A stretch of 64,000 bases of DNA from Thermoplasmata archaeon (GCA_021846695.1 JAJZWN010000002.1:5065-69064), one strand, 5' to 3'; counted from the first letter of the stretch, positions 25,351 to 34,468 are shown. Notes: a model not told the origin generated them from the letters alone. A program made the numbers and translations.

Positions 25351-26474
25351 GATCTCACCTCCATGGATTTTCTGTGCAGGGGCATATTTTCTATATTTGC
25401 CAGTGCAATGCCCAGTTCCCTATCAGCCATGAAGTCGTATCTGGAAACATCTGCAAAGGAGGTTTTTTTCATGAAATCGTCCACTGTAAGCACTGATGAA
25501 AAGCGTGCCGTTCCCCCGGTGGGAAGAAGATGGTTGACTCCAAGGAAGTAGTCACCGGCAGGTACCGGTGCGTATTCTCCTGTATACACTGCCCCTGCAT
25601 TTTTTATCCTGCTGAATATCTCCATGGGGCTTGAAGCCAGTATTTCCAGATGCTCAGGAGCTATCTCATTTGCCTTTGATATGGCCTCTTCCATATTTCT
25701 GCAAACAATGATATCCACCCTGCTATTGCCCATATTATCAGGTACCTTTCCTGTGGTCAGAAGCCATGCCTTTGAACTCAGCCCGTGTTCCAGCTGGGAG
25801 TCCAGATCTGCCCTTATATATTCATTGTTTGAATTTTCATCGGATATAACCATTATTTCAGATGGACCGTAGAGCCCGTCTATTCCGGTTATGCCGAAAA
25901 CCTGCCTCTTAGCCTCATTCACGTATGAATTTCCGGGTCCGAATATCTTGTCCACCCTGTTCATCCCTGTACCGAAGGCCATGGCACCTATCGCCTGAAT
26001 TCCACCGATTTTGTACACCTCTTTTATTCCCAGCATCCCTGCAATATAGAGGGTGTATGGATTGACCTTGCCGTTATCCATTGGTGCGGTTGTTATTATT
26101 ATATCCCTTACACCTGCTATCTTTGCGGGTGCACCGATCATCATTACTGTTGATGGAAGCGGTTTTTTTCCCGGTATATACATGCCTATGCGTTCCAGTG
26201 GGGTATACCTTATGCCATATATAGATCCATTAAAGATGCGCATGCGGTCCCTGTTAAGCTGCATTTCATGATTATCGGTTATACGGTTATACGCCCTTTT
26301 TATTACCTCTTTTTCGTAATCCGGTATTGTATTAGCCGCTTCCCTGAATTCTTCCCGCGATACCCTTATATCGCCAGCATACCCGTCAAATTTCGCAGAA
26401 TATTCCATAACTGCATCCAATCCACGTTTTTTAATATCTTCCAGTATATTTCTCACATAGTTTTCTATTTCCAT
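25347..26474 (-). CDS. hisD: Histidinol dehydrogenase HisD
   Basis: A 375-residue NAD- and Zn-dependent enzyme for the last two oxidations of histidine synthesis. Marks are [50 protein letters not shown] and the C-terminal [10 protein letters not shown]. An in-frame GTG lies three codons upstream (26483). The ATG at 26474 is preceded at 5 nt by GGTGA and is preferred. The start lies inside the hisG 3' end (44-nt overlap). It is somewhat short, as often in Thermoplasmatales. Confidence 0.93.
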   Translation of the reverse strand: MEIENYVRNILEDIKKRGLDAVMEYSAKFDGYAGDIRVSREEFREAANTIPDYEKEVIKRAYNRITDNHEMQLNRDRMRIFNGSIYGIRYTPLERIGMYIPGKKPLPSTVMMIGAPAKIAGVRDIIITTAPMDNGKVNPYTLYIAGMLGIKEVYKIGGIQAIGAMAFGTGMNRVDKIFGPGNSYVNEAKRQVFGITGIDGLYGPSEIMVISDENSNNEYIRADLDSQLEHGLSSKAWLLTTGKVPDNMGNSRVDIIVCRNMEEAISKANEIAPEHLEILASSPMEIFSRIKNAGAVYTGEYAPVPAGDYFLGVNHLLPTGGTARFSSVLTVDDFMKKTSFADVSRYDFMADRELGIALANIENMPLHRKSMEVRS

Positions 26475-27069
26475 CAGCCTCACCTACCATTTCGATAAAT
26501 TTGTTTATTTCGTCATACTTAGTTTTCTGGGAAACCCTGTTTACAACAAGAGTTGCCTGTATATCCATTATTTTTTTTATTTCAACAAGATGATTTTTCC
26601 TCATTGTCTCACCTGTCTGGACAATATCTACTATTGCATCTGCTATCCCGGTTTCAGGTGCCAGCTCCAGGGATCCGTTCAGCCCAATTACATTTGCGTG
26701 TATTTCCCTTGAATTAAGGTATTTTTCAGTGATTACTGGATGTTTTGTTGCGATGTCCATGCCCTCTAAATCTTCTATTGTATATCCAGCAGGGGCAATT
26801 ATGCTCAATCTGCATATGCCGAAATTTAATGGCAGAGGAGCAAATAAATCGGCCCCACTCTCTGCCAGAGAATCTGTTCCGCAAATTCCGATATCACCGG
26901 CATACTCTGTGTAAACTGGCACATCTCTGGCTCTCGGGAGTATTATTTCATTGCCATTTTTCCTGAATACAAGCTTTCTTTCATCGTCTATGTCAATGTC
27001 TATCCCTGCTGACTTTAAAAGGTTCATTGAGTTGACCATCAAACGCCCTCTCGGTATTACAAATTTCAT
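26431..27069 (-). CDS. hisG: ATP phosphoribosyltransferase catalytic subunit, short form HisG
   Basis: A 212-residue short-form HisG, which starts the pathway by joining ATP and PRPP. It shows the typical start [44 protein letters not shown], and the PRPP-binding segment [19 protein letters not shown] (about 143-161). The short form lacks the regulatory C-terminal domain and needs HisZ, which is encoded directly upstream with a 4-nt overlap. Confidence 0.92.
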   Translation of the reverse strand: MKFVIPRGRLMVNSMNLLKSAGIDIDIDDERKLVFRKNGNEIILPRARDVPVYTEYAGDIGICGTDSLAESGADLFAPLPLNFGICRLSIIAPAGYTIEDLEGMDIATKHPVITEKYLNSREIHANVIGLNGSLELAPETGIADAIVDIVQTGETMRKNHLVEIKKIMDIQATLVVNRVSQKTKYDEINKFIEMVGEADGNRKLCEKYTGRY

Positions 27070-27914
27070 TTTCCTGCCTCCATATTTTCAGTATACATTC
27101 TGTATACTGCCATGAGATCCATGGTAAATCCACAGGCATTTATGCCGCGAATGCTGTAACTGCCACCGCCGCCGATGAATCCAATGCTATTGTATATCTC
27201 AAATACAGGACCATTGTAGTAATCAGGCTGCCTCACTGTCCCGAGATCTATAATGACCCGTGGGTCGTTGACGGATTCTAAAATTTGGTCCAGTATTTCT
27301 ATCCCGCTATTTCTTGTTCTTGTACCCATAATTTTAATAATTTCGGATCTGTCCTCACTGTCAATTTTATTTAATGCCTGAAAATCTCTGCTCTTTAGTG
27401 CCTTTTTTATATCTGTCCAGTGGCTGCTGGATTTATATTTATCAAAAATACTGGAAACCCCCATATCAATGCTATAGTTACCCAGCCCGAGCCCGTCCAG
27501 AATTTTAATGATAGTTTTTAAAATTTTAACAGTACTGCCCAGGGAATCGCCACCTATTATCTCACCACCGGTTTTCAGTGATTCCGCAAGATTCCTATCG
27601 CTCTGCTGGGAAACATAAAATATGCTTGAATCTGGTGGGAATTGTTTCTCCATAAGTCTGAGGGTTATGTCTGGCTCCAGTACAAAGACCTCATTGCGGT
27701 GAATAAATCTAAATCCCTCAGTATCATTGGACTTTATAAATGAAGCTGGAAAAACTTCATAGAACCCAGAGCTATAGAATGATTCCCGAACTCTGCGGGC
27801 TATTTCACCTAGCTTTCTGTCCAGGATCTTCAAGGTTACCACGGGTGAATAGGAAACTCGATAGCATATCGTTTTTAATGCCTGTCCTCCCGTGATGATG
27901 TATATGCCTAACAT
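27066..27914 (-). CDS. hisZ: ATP phosphoribosyltransferase regulatory subunit HisZ
   Basis: Up to 282 residues of a histidyl-tRNA-synthetase-like protein. The core runs VRESFYSSGFYEVFPASF, then VFVLEPDITLRLMEKQF (motif-2-like region), and ends with RQPDYYNGPVFEIY and GGGGSYSIRGINACGFTMDLMAVY. It lacks an anticodon domain, as HisZ does. It should allosterically regulate the short HisG. The first ~24 residues are unlike the family. A GTG at 27842 (VVTLKILDRKL) is the likelier start by homology, while the ATG at 27914 sits at a roughly leaderless distance from GTATATAAAA. It is the first gene of the operon hisZGDBHAF-hisIE. Confidence 0.85.
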   Translation of the reverse strand: MLGIYIITGGQALKTICYRVSYSPVVTLKILDRKLGEIARRVRESFYSSGFYEVFPASFIKSNDTEGFRFIHRNEVFVLEPDITLRLMEKQFPPDSSIFYVSQQSDRNLAESLKTGGEIIGGDSLGSTVKILKTIIKILDGLGLGNYSIDMGVSSIFDKYKSSSHWTDIKKALKSRDFQALNKIDSEDRSEIIKIMGTRTRNSGIEILDQILESVNDPRVIIDLGTVRQPDYYNGPVFEIYNSIGFIGGGGSYSIRGINACGFTMDLMAVYRMYTENMEAGK

Positions 27915-27969
27915 TAACAGTAAAAACTGAAAAGCTGGCGTTAGATTTTATATACATCTCTGTTTCCAT
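27805..27969 (-). CDS. Candidate His-rich upstream frame (possible his leader)
   Basis: A 54-codon frame begins with an ATG at 27969, about 21 nt after TTATATAT, the spacing of leaderless starts here. It contains the run HIHHH at codons 22-26, four histidines in five codons (positions 27892-27906). It overlaps the hisZ start region in another frame. CACGGG at the last His codon (27889-27894) can pair with CCCGTG at the hisZ GTG (about 27840-27845). This resembles leader-peptide attenuation, but such control is not established for archaeal his operons and the run may be chance. Confidence 0.25.
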   Translation of the reverse strand: METEMYIKSNASFSVFTVNVRHIHHHGRTGIKNDMLSSFLFTRGNLEDPGQKAR

Positions 27970-28193
27970 AAAGATGAAATTATAATACAATATATAACTA
28001 TTGCCGGTAAAATTTATTGTAATAATATTAATTTTGATATTATGATTTTCAATGCCGACGGAAATTTTGTGGTTTAATTTATATTATTTATGTAAATTGA
28101 ATTATGCAAATAACTAGAAAATTTTATTAATAAAATATATACAGATAATGCAGGTAGTGACGGTCAAAAAAATATGAATCAGAACAATTCTAA

Positions 28194-28355
28194 ATGAATG
28201 TTAAATCCCCTTATAAAAAAATAATAATTTTGACTATAATTGTGGCAATATTAGTATCATCCATGGCTATATATTTCTATCCACATAATAAGCGGTATTA
28301 TGATAGTGAAAAAAATTTTAGAAGAAAAAGCCGATGCCTGGATATAAAGGATTAA
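28194..28355 (+). CDS. Small single-helix membrane protein (53 residues)
   Basis: A 53-codon frame with a basic N-terminus (MNVKSPYKK), one clear 19-residue hydrophobic helix (about 10-28) and a basic, tyrosine- and lysine-rich tail. A TATA-like AAAATATATAC lies about 55 nt upstream. Its stop codon abuts the stop of the SIS gene on the other strand. It might be a real small membrane protein or a chance frame in A/T-rich DNA. Confidence 0.4.
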   Translation: MNVKSPYKKIIILTIIVAILVSSMAIYFYPHNKRYYDSEKNFRRKSRCLDIKD

Positions 28356-29396
28356 TTAATGGGCACCGGGAGGAAAAACTATGTCGTCAAACTTTCTGTA
28401 ATTTTCCTCATCAAATCTCAATAAATCAGGATTGGTATCATTTTCAACGGCAATATAATATGCCAGATAATACAGTGGAACTACATTCAGCAGGGCATTG
28501 AGATATTCGTCTCCCAAATCTGTAACGTCCACGCTGTAATCACCCTCTCCGTTAACTGTAAATGTTTTCGTGCCCACAACCTTGCATGCCCTTACTATAT
28601 CCATTGAACGGCTTTCCACAGTTCTAGAGTTAATTATTACAACCAGTGAATTTTCATCTATAAGTGATGTGCAGCCATGTATAAACTCTTCAAGCTCTAT
28701 CCCCTCTGCATGTATATGCGTTGCCTCTTTTATCTTCTGTGCTGCTTCCCTTGCAACTGGCTCCTCGGGTCCTGCACCAAGTACAAATATTCTATTTATA
28801 TGTGCAAGATCATGTGCAATTTTCTTTACCTTTGAATCCATTGATACAATAAGATCCTTTAATGAATGAATTACCCCATTTACATCGACTGGAAGATGTG
28901 AATAACGGACTCCTATATACATGGCCGCCAGGGCATTGTCAAAAAATGATTTGGTATTGCAGAGTGATTTATCATCTGAATCAATAACAATGCTTTTATC
29001 TGAGATATATTCCATTGGTGTTTCATGATAATGTGTTATGCCGACTATATATGCATATTTTTTCTGGTACACAAGTGAATCAATGGTCGATTTTGTTTTT
29101 CCGCTGTTCGAGATGCCCACAACTGTACCATGCACCGGCATATAATAATTTAACAGTTCAAATGACTGCACAAATGAGTATTTCAAACTGGTTTTATAGA
29201 GAAATCCTGACCCTATCTGTGCTGCATGGTATGCAGTACCATTACCTGTGAACAGCAATGGTTTATTCAAAAGAAATGAATAATCAAGATTTTCCATGGT
29301 TCTTTTTGTTGTGTCCAGGGAACCCGGTGTTTCCCTCATCATATCGTACATAAAATAGGGATGTTTTGTTCTCTTTTGTGGGACTGTATCTGTCAT
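28356..29396 (-). CDS. Double SIS-domain sugar isomerase-like protein
   Basis: A 346-residue protein with two SIS (sugar isomerase) domains. The first includes LLFTGNGTAYHAAQIGSGF (about 47-65) and GISNSGKTKSTIDSL (about 93-107). The second includes IFVLGAGPEEPVAREAAQKIKEATHIHAEGIELEEFIHG (about 208-246), as in the isomerase half of GlmS. The glutaminase domain is absent, so it is not a complete GlmS. It may interconvert or deaminate an amino sugar phosphate, or sense a phosphosugar. It is transcribed alone, convergent with the small membrane gene. Confidence 0.82.
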   Translation of the reverse strand: MTDTVPQKRTKHPYFMYDMMRETPGSLDTTKRTMENLDYSFLLNKPLLFTGNGTAYHAAQIGSGFLYKTSLKYSFVQSFELLNYYMPVHGTVVGISNSGKTKSTIDSLVYQKKYAYIVGITHYHETPMEYISDKSIVIDSDDKSLCNTKSFFDNALAAMYIGVRYSHLPVDVNGVIHSLKDLIVSMDSKVKKIAHDLAHINRIFVLGAGPEEPVAREAAQKIKEATHIHAEGIELEEFIHGCTSLIDENSLVVIINSRTVESRSMDIVRACKVVGTKTFTVNGEGDYSVDVTDLGDEYLNALLNVVPLYYLAYYIAVENDTNPDLLRFDEENYRKFDDIVFPPGAH

Positions 29397-29507
29397 AGAT
29401 AATTAATGCTTACAGGCATATAGTTATTTTTGTATAATCATGCAATAAATTGATGTTTAAATTTGGCCGGCTCACAAGTTTAAAATATTATTGTATACTG
29501 GATATAC

Positions 29508-30419
29508 ATGGTAGACCCAGATTTTAAAACGTTGATAGAACTATCCAGAAATGCAGGAGATATGACAGAAATGGACCCTGTAATGCTCAGGAAGTTTTTA
29601 AACGAAACGTCCATAAACTCACAGGGCAAAAAAATAGAGGTTAAAGAGATCAAGGATTACAGGATAGAACTCAAGGGGAGGGCATTGAAGGCCAGGATGT
29701 ACAGCAATGGTAAATCAAAATCAGCTCTTGTGTATTACCATGGTGGTGGCTTTCTGTTCGGAGATATAGAAACATATGACAACTTCTGCAGATTCCTGGC
29801 GGAAGAGTCCGGAGTGAAAATTATATCTGTAGAGTACAGACTTGCACCTGAAAATAAATTTCCGGATGCCATCAACGATGCATATGACTCCTTCCATTAC
29901 ATATCAGAAAACAGGGGCAAATTCGGCATTGAAGGAAAACTGGGTGTAGGAGGTGACAGTGCAGGGGCCAATCTCTCTGCAGCACTATGCCTTAAATCCC
30001 GGGATATGAAAGCAGAGATGCCAGCTGCCCAGATACTGTTTTATCCGAGCCTTGCACCGGATAATTTTTCCAGATCTTTTATGGAATACGGCAACGATTA
30101 TGTCCTCACTGAAAAAATGATAAGATACTTCGGATCACTTTATTCAAGAACCATGGAAGACCTGATTGATCCCTATTTTTCACCTCTGGTAGCAGACGAC
30201 CTTTCGGGGCTTCCTCCGGCCATAGTAATATCAAATGAGTATGATCCATTAAGGGACCCAGAGGAGAGCTATGTGAAAAAATTAAGGCAGGCTGGCATAA
30301 GCGCCCTTGGAATCAGGGGCATCGGAATGATACATGGATCTGCCACAGATTTCGAGGTTTCTGAGGGAGCGAGAACACTGGTAAAAATGGTGGCCAGGGT
30401 TATACCTGACTATCTATGA
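29508..30419 (+). CDS. Alpha/beta-hydrolase esterase, hormone-sensitive lipase family
   Basis: A 303-residue HSL-type carboxylesterase. The oxyanion motif YYHGGGFLFGD (about 75-85), nucleophile GGDSAGAN (Ser at about 149), Asp in EYDPLRDPEE (about 243) and His in GMIHGS (about 272) complete the catalytic machinery. It should cleave short-chain esters in the cytoplasm. Transcription is single, and its end overlaps the convergent ABC-associated gene by 6 nt. Confidence 0.92.
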   Translation: MVDPDFKTLIELSRNAGDMTEMDPVMLRKFLNETSINSQGKKIEVKEIKDYRIELKGRALKARMYSNGKSKSALVYYHGGGFLFGDIETYDNFCRFLAEESGVKIISVEYRLAPENKFPDAINDAYDSFHYISENRGKFGIEGKLGVGGDSAGANLSAALCLKSRDMKAEMPAAQILFYPSLAPDNFSRSFMEYGNDYVLTEKMIRYFGSLYSRTMEDLIDPYFSPLVADDLSGLPPAIVISNEYDPLRDPEESYVKKLRQAGISALGIRGIGMIHGSATDFEVSEGARTLVKMVARVIPDYL

Positions 30420-30881
30420 GACAACCTCAAAACCATCGTCGGTTTTCTTCAAAAACCTTGAGTATATTCCCCATTCAATCAATATAACCTCCAGATCATG
30501 GGGGCCATCGGGGTTATTGAATGTGGGCACATCGTTTTCTTTCAATTTATCTATTATATCTTCAAGGGTGAAAGACCCTAATGAAAGTGCTGTTTTAAAT
30601 GGCTCAATATTTTTTAATGAATCACGTATAATCTGTTTTCTCTGGTTCATGCCTGATTTTATGTATTCTATCCCTTTCTGGGCCATGCTTATATCACCGG
30701 ACTCTGTATTTACAAGCCCCAGATTTGTGGCAGTATAAACTATGGGCATCAAATCGTCAAGGTCCACTTCCATTTCCTTTTCCAGCTGATAAAGGTCAGT
30801 CTTTCCATCGAATATATTGTTAAGTACATAGAGAAGCCCCAGAAGATCAGCTATTCTGGCGTCAGGGTCTATTACATCCAT
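30414..30881 (-). CDS. ABC-transporter-associated domain protein (AAA-associated C-terminal domain)
   Basis: A 155-residue protein resembling the domain normally found at the C-terminus of some archaeal NitT/TauT-type ABC ATPases. It opens ARIADLLGLLYVLNNIFDGKTDLYQLEKEMEVDLDDLMPIVYTATNLGLV, a winged-helix-like region, and has a second helical half ending LIEWGIYSRFLKK. Here it is a free-standing gene 82 nt downstream of the fused permease and on the same strand as the ATPase. It probably regulates that transporter. Confidence 0.75.
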   Translation of the reverse strand: MDVIDPDARIADLLGLLYVLNNIFDGKTDLYQLEKEMEVDLDDLMPIVYTATNLGLVNTESGDISMAQKGIEYIKSGMNQRKQIIRDSLKNIEPFKTALSLGSFTLEDIIDKLKENDVPTFNNPDGPHDLEVILIEWGIYSRFLKKTDDGFEVVS

Positions 30882-30962
30882 AATAAAGTATATACATACT
30901 GTATTAATAATATTAATGTTATTTTATGTATATTAAAAAGGCCTGTTTCTTAGTATGAACCT

Positions 30963-32591
30963 CTATGCAGAATATACGCCCTCCTCTGCCACATATTTCT
31001 TCTGTGCCAGATCCATCATTCTTCTGGTAAACAGAACAGAGTATACTGCAACTATTATACCAAATATCAGCGACCCCCATGCTGCAAGGGCTATATCACC
31101 TGTGGCAGTTGCTACATCTATGGTTTTCATCAGCCCTGAATGCACAGTTAATGAATGCGTGCCGTATATATCAGGCCAGTATTCACCTATCATGAGGCCA
31201 CCCCAGGCACTGTTTATTGTAGAGGATATCCCACTTATCAGATACGGGAATGTTGACGGTATTACGACCTTCCTCATCTTCCTGAAGTACCCCAGTTTCA
31301 GGTTCCTGGTGATTTCCCAGTATTCCGCTGGCATTGCCTTTACCCCCATCCAGAACGAATAAAATACATAATAAAATGTACTTATGAATCCCAGAGACAG
31401 TACATAAAGCTCATTGGTAAATACCCCGAATATGCCGAAAATGAAAGGCTCTGTAAGTATAAACAGAAATGGAAAATATATAGGGGCGGGATATGCGCTC
31501 AAAGACTGGATAATTGGAATCCAGTACTTTTCTGCCCTCCTGTTAACTGCAAGATAGTACCCCAGGAAAATTGCAATAGCCATAGATATAACAAGTATTG
31601 TGGCAACGCGCAAATAATCATAGCCTAGTCCGGTAAGAAGTGATGGAGTTTTTCCTATCAGTATCCCCCATTCACTCAATTTTACGGATGTGATGAGCGA
31701 TACTGCACCGTAAAGAATTGCGACAAGAATAATTATGCCAGCTGCGGCATATACATACCTGTACCGCTTCTGCTTCCTTTCCTTCTTTTCATACGTTTCC
31801 TCATGATTGTCACCTTCTCTGTATTTATAATACCTTGCAAGCCTTGTAAGGGGGTTTTTTGAAAGAACCGCAAATACCCTTGCAGTTTCTCTTAAGTTCA
31901 GCCTGCCACGTTTCATTACAGGTGCATCTGTATCTAATGTATATCTTCCAACAGCATATTTGCTGAACTCCCTGAGGATAACTATGATTGCAACTATTGC
32001 AATGCCCATTATTAGCAGCGCCATTTCTATGTTGAATAGCTGGCCGTCTGCCACAAATGTATCCAGGACTGACCCTATTCCGAACGTCTGGTACGTGTGG
32101 ACCCCAACCTCGAAAACTTCGCTTACAGTAATATAGAAAAATCCATCAGAGATGCTTGGAAATAGATTTGCGGTAATCCTGGGTACTGAGAACGGGATAT
32201 AAAGATACCTCAATTTGGAAAATAATCCAAACCGCGAATTTTCAACGACCTCAACCATCTCCCTGGGTACCGTTTTGAATGCCTGGTATTCCCCCATCCA
32301 TATATTCCAGACCACTGCTGTTAATACTAAGAAGTCAGCTGCAAGCTCAACCCCCAGCGGACCGCCTATTCTGGTTATGAAAATTACCAGAACGATGGGG
32401 AAGAAGGTAATAACAGGTACCGATTCAAATATTTCAATGAGAATAATATAAATATTTTCGAAGAATTTTGATTTTATTGAGGCATATGCCAGGAACCACC
32501 CTGCTATTATGGACAGTATTATCAGCCCGATTACACGGGCCACCGTAGCCAGTACGGCCAGTGTTATAAGTGTTATAGCCGCCATAACCAT
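30963..32591 (-). CDS. ABC transporter fused permease (two BPD domains), NitT/TauT-like
   Basis: A 542-residue integral membrane protein with two copies of the binding-protein-dependent permease domain. The coupling-helix (EAA-like) segments are KTVPREMVEVVENSRFGLFSKLRYLYIPF in the first half and AMPAEYWEITRNLKLGYFRKMRKVVIP in the second half. A hydrophilic linker (about 255-285) joins the halves. Each half has about six helices. It pairs with the ATPase encoded 3 nt upstream. Substrate unknown; duplicated permeases of this sort are annotated as anion or nitrate/sulfonate-type importers. Confidence 0.85.
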   Translation of the reverse strand: MVMAAITLITLAVLATVARVIGLIILSIIAGWFLAYASIKSKFFENIYIILIEIFESVPVITFFPIVLVIFITRIGGPLGVELAADFLVLTAVVWNIWMGEYQAFKTVPREMVEVVENSRFGLFSKLRYLYIPFSVPRITANLFPSISDGFFYITVSEVFEVGVHTYQTFGIGSVLDTFVADGQLFNIEMALLIMGIAIVAIIVILREFSKYAVGRYTLDTDAPVMKRGRLNLRETARVFAVLSKNPLTRLARYYKYREGDNHEETYEKKERKQKRYRYVYAAAGIIILVAILYGAVSLITSVKLSEWGILIGKTPSLLTGLGYDYLRVATILVISMAIAIFLGYYLAVNRRAEKYWIPIIQSLSAYPAPIYFPFLFILTEPFIFGIFGVFTNELYVLSLGFISTFYYVFYSFWMGVKAMPAEYWEITRNLKLGYFRKMRKVVIPSTFPYLISGISSTINSAWGGLMIGEYWPDIYGTHSLTVHSGLMKTIDVATATGDIALAAWGSLIFGIIVAVYSVLFTRRMMDLAQKKYVAEEGVYSA

Positions 32592-32594
32592 ACC

Positions 32595-33386
32595 TCATTT
32601 CTTCTTCCTCGGAGGGGTCAGATAACTGTAAAGCGCATCCAGATTTGCATTAAAATTGTCGCTTCTTGGGTTTCTTGGTCTTGGCATTGTAACCTCTACC
32701 CTGCCAACAACAGTTGCTGGAATATTATTCAGGATATATATCTCATCAGCCAGTTCCAGTACCTCAGTAAGGTTGTGTGAGACCATGATAACAGATTTCA
32801 AAGGAGTTTCTCCGCTAAAGAGAATATTATATATATCCTGCCTGAGCCCCTCTGCAGTAAGTTCATCAAGATGTGCGAATGGTTCATCCATTAAGAAAAC
32901 ATAGGGATCTGCAGCAAAAGCCCTTGCAATTGCCACTCTTTGCCTCATACCACCGCTCATTTCCTTGGGGTACAGATCCTCGAATCCATCCAGTCCAACC
33001 CTGGAAAGCGCTTCCTTTGCCTTGGATTCCATTTCATCTCTGGACATATCTTTTGCCTTCATTGAAAGCATGACGTTCTCCTGGGCATCCATCCAGGGAA
33101 ATGTTACTATGGACTGATGTATAAGTGCAACCTCCGGAGTCGGCTCGTATAGAGTTTTGCCAAGAAGTTTAACAATACCCTTGTCCGGTTTCAGGAATCC
33201 ACCAAGTATTCTCAGAAGTGTTGATTTTCCTATTCCTGAAGGCCCGATTATTGCAACAAATTTTCCAGAATCGGCCCTGATGTTTATATTCTCAAATACA
33301 TCGTAGCCATTGTCATATGAAAAATAAATTCCATCAGCCTCAAGGACGGAATTTGATACATTTTCATTTTTAATTTCTGCCTCCAT
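32595..33386 (-). CDS. ABC transporter ATP-binding protein, NitT/TauT-like
   Basis: A 263-residue ABC ATPase with Walker A GPSGIGKST (about 48-56), Q-loop IHQSIVTFPW (about 89-98), signature MSGGMRQR (about 144-151), Walker B VFLMDEPF (about 163-170) and H-loop SHN (about 203). GAGGTGA 6 nt before the ATG shows Shine-Dalgarno-dependent initiation. It leads the operon ATPase-permease-associated protein. No substrate-binding protein gene is adjacent. Confidence 0.9.
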   Translation of the reverse strand: MEAEIKNENVSNSVLEADGIYFSYDNGYDVFENINIRADSGKFVAIIGPSGIGKSTLLRILGGFLKPDKGIVKLLGKTLYEPTPEVALIHQSIVTFPWMDAQENVMLSMKAKDMSRDEMESKAKEALSRVGLDGFEDLYPKEMSGGMRQRVAIARAFAADPYVFLMDEPFAHLDELTAEGLRQDIYNILFSGETPLKSVIMVSHNLTEVLELADEIYILNNIPATVVGRVEVTMPRPRNPRSDNFNANLDALYSYLTPPRKKK

Positions 33387-33539
33387 TATGATTCACCTCA
33401 TGGTGAAAATACCCCCGATCATAATGGTTATTCTTATTATATTGTTTATAGTGTATTCACGAGGTTATCTCCAGAACAGTATTAAAATAATCTATATATA
33501 ATTATGCTGGAATGCCTAATATTGATTTTTTATTATATT

Positions 33540-34040
33540 TTACTGTTTTTTCTTGAATAAATGCCACCACTTTTTGGTATTATCCATAGGTTTCCTATCA
33601 CTTTCCGTGCTTTTCTGATTAACAGGTTCCAGCAGTACATCCTTTCCGACGAAGATAAAGCCTATTGTTATGCTGTCAATATTGTCATGAATCCATTTAT
33701 CACTTCTATAATCCCTGAATTTATCGTTGGAAACTATCAGGCATTTCTTTTCCCTGGCATAATCCAGTATAAACATATCTGCCCTTATGCCTGATGGTGC
33801 AAGAATTATGGATTTATTCTCAATCATCCTGTTAAGTTTTTCCTTCTCATCAATTGTATAACGTATATTTGCATCACATATTGTAATTATTTCAGATGCT
33901 TTATATTCTTTAAGTTTATTTATTACTGACAGGATATTTTCCAGTACGGCCTTTTTCTTCCCTGATTTGCTCATACCGTACATTGCAACGTTGCTTCCAT
34001 CTACAATAACGATTGATCCAGAAATTTTGTTTTGATACAT
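33540..34040 (-). CDS. NYN/Zc3h12a-type ribonuclease domain protein
   Basis: A 166-residue protein whose first ~125 residues resemble the PIN-like NYN ribonuclease domain of the Zc3h12a type. It shows VIVDGSNVAMYG (catalytic Asp at about 14), ITICDANIRYTID (about 52-64), and ADMFILDYAREKKCLIVSNDKFRDY (about 88-112) with two further metal-binding Asp. The tail is polar and basic (WWHLFKKKQ), perhaps for RNA or membrane contact. Such enzymes cut single-stranded RNA; the target is unknown. It stands between the ABC transporter and the ferritin-like gene on the same strand. Confidence 0.82.
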   Translation of the reverse strand: MYQNKISGSIVIVDGSNVAMYGMSKSGKKKAVLENILSVINKLKEYKASEIITICDANIRYTIDEKEKLNRMIENKSIILAPSGIRADMFILDYAREKKCLIVSNDKFRDYRSDKWIHDNIDSITIGFIFVGKDVLLEPVNQKSTESDRKPMDNTKKWWHLFKKKQ

Positions 34041-34087
34041 AACCAGACTTCAATGCAAATAAAAAATAAATAGATTCCCTAAAATAT

Positions 34088-34372
34088 TTAATCTCCCAAT
34101 TCTTTTAATTCCTTTTTGGAGAACAGTATTTCCTTAAGTTCCCTGTCAAGCTCAGGGTCATTTCTTCTCAGATATTCAAGCAGAAGCGAGAAATGCTCCT
34201 TCTCATCATCCCTGTTATGCTTTATTACATCCTTCAATACAGAATCCTTTGTAGCATCCAGCCTCTCGTCATAGAACATTATTGCCTGCATTTCCTCTAT
34301 TAAGGACTGCCTGGCCCTTGACATATCCTTTGTTTTTTCATCTAAACTGTTTTCTGTTTCATACATTGGCAT
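34088..34372 (-). CDS. Encapsulated-ferritin-like (EncFtn family) protein without shell gene
   Basis: A 94-residue two-helix ferritin-like protein. Glu27, Glu57 and His60 reproduce the Glu-x29-Glu-x2-His spacing of the iron-binding site in encapsulated ferritins, with Tyr34 and the block HNRDDEKEHFSLLLEYLRRNDPE matching the family strongly. Such subunits form ring-shaped decamers with ferroxidase sites at the interface. EncFtn genes normally sit next to or inside an encapsulin shell gene, but none is in this window. A TATA box TTTATAAA about 24 nt before the ATG implies leaderless transcription, and an iron-regulator-like site lies upstream. Confidence 0.8.
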   Translation of the reverse strand: MPMYETENSLDEKTKDMSRARQSLIEEMQAIMFYDERLDATKDSVLKDVIKHNRDDEKEHFSLLLEYLRRNDPELDRELKEILFSKKELKELGD

Positions 34373-34434
34373 GAAGAAAGAAGTGTGAATTTATTTATAA
34401 ACATTCTTATTAACTTCTAAAATAAATACTTGTC

Positions 34435-34468
34435 TAGTCTTATTTAGACTAATTTGGCTTAGACTAAT
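34435..34468. promoter_or_regulatory. Repeated TTAGACTAAT elements, possible metal-dependent regulator site
   Basis: TTAGACTAAT occurs twice (34444-34453 and 34459-34468), spaced 15 nt apart, and a preceding TAGTCT (34435-34440) forms an inverted repeat with AGACTA (34446-34451). The site lies in the divergent promoter region between the EncFtn gene and the thioesterase gene. TTAG-CTAA half-sites resemble DtxR/IdeR-type operators, so iron control of the ferritin-like gene is plausible. Confidence 0.45.
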
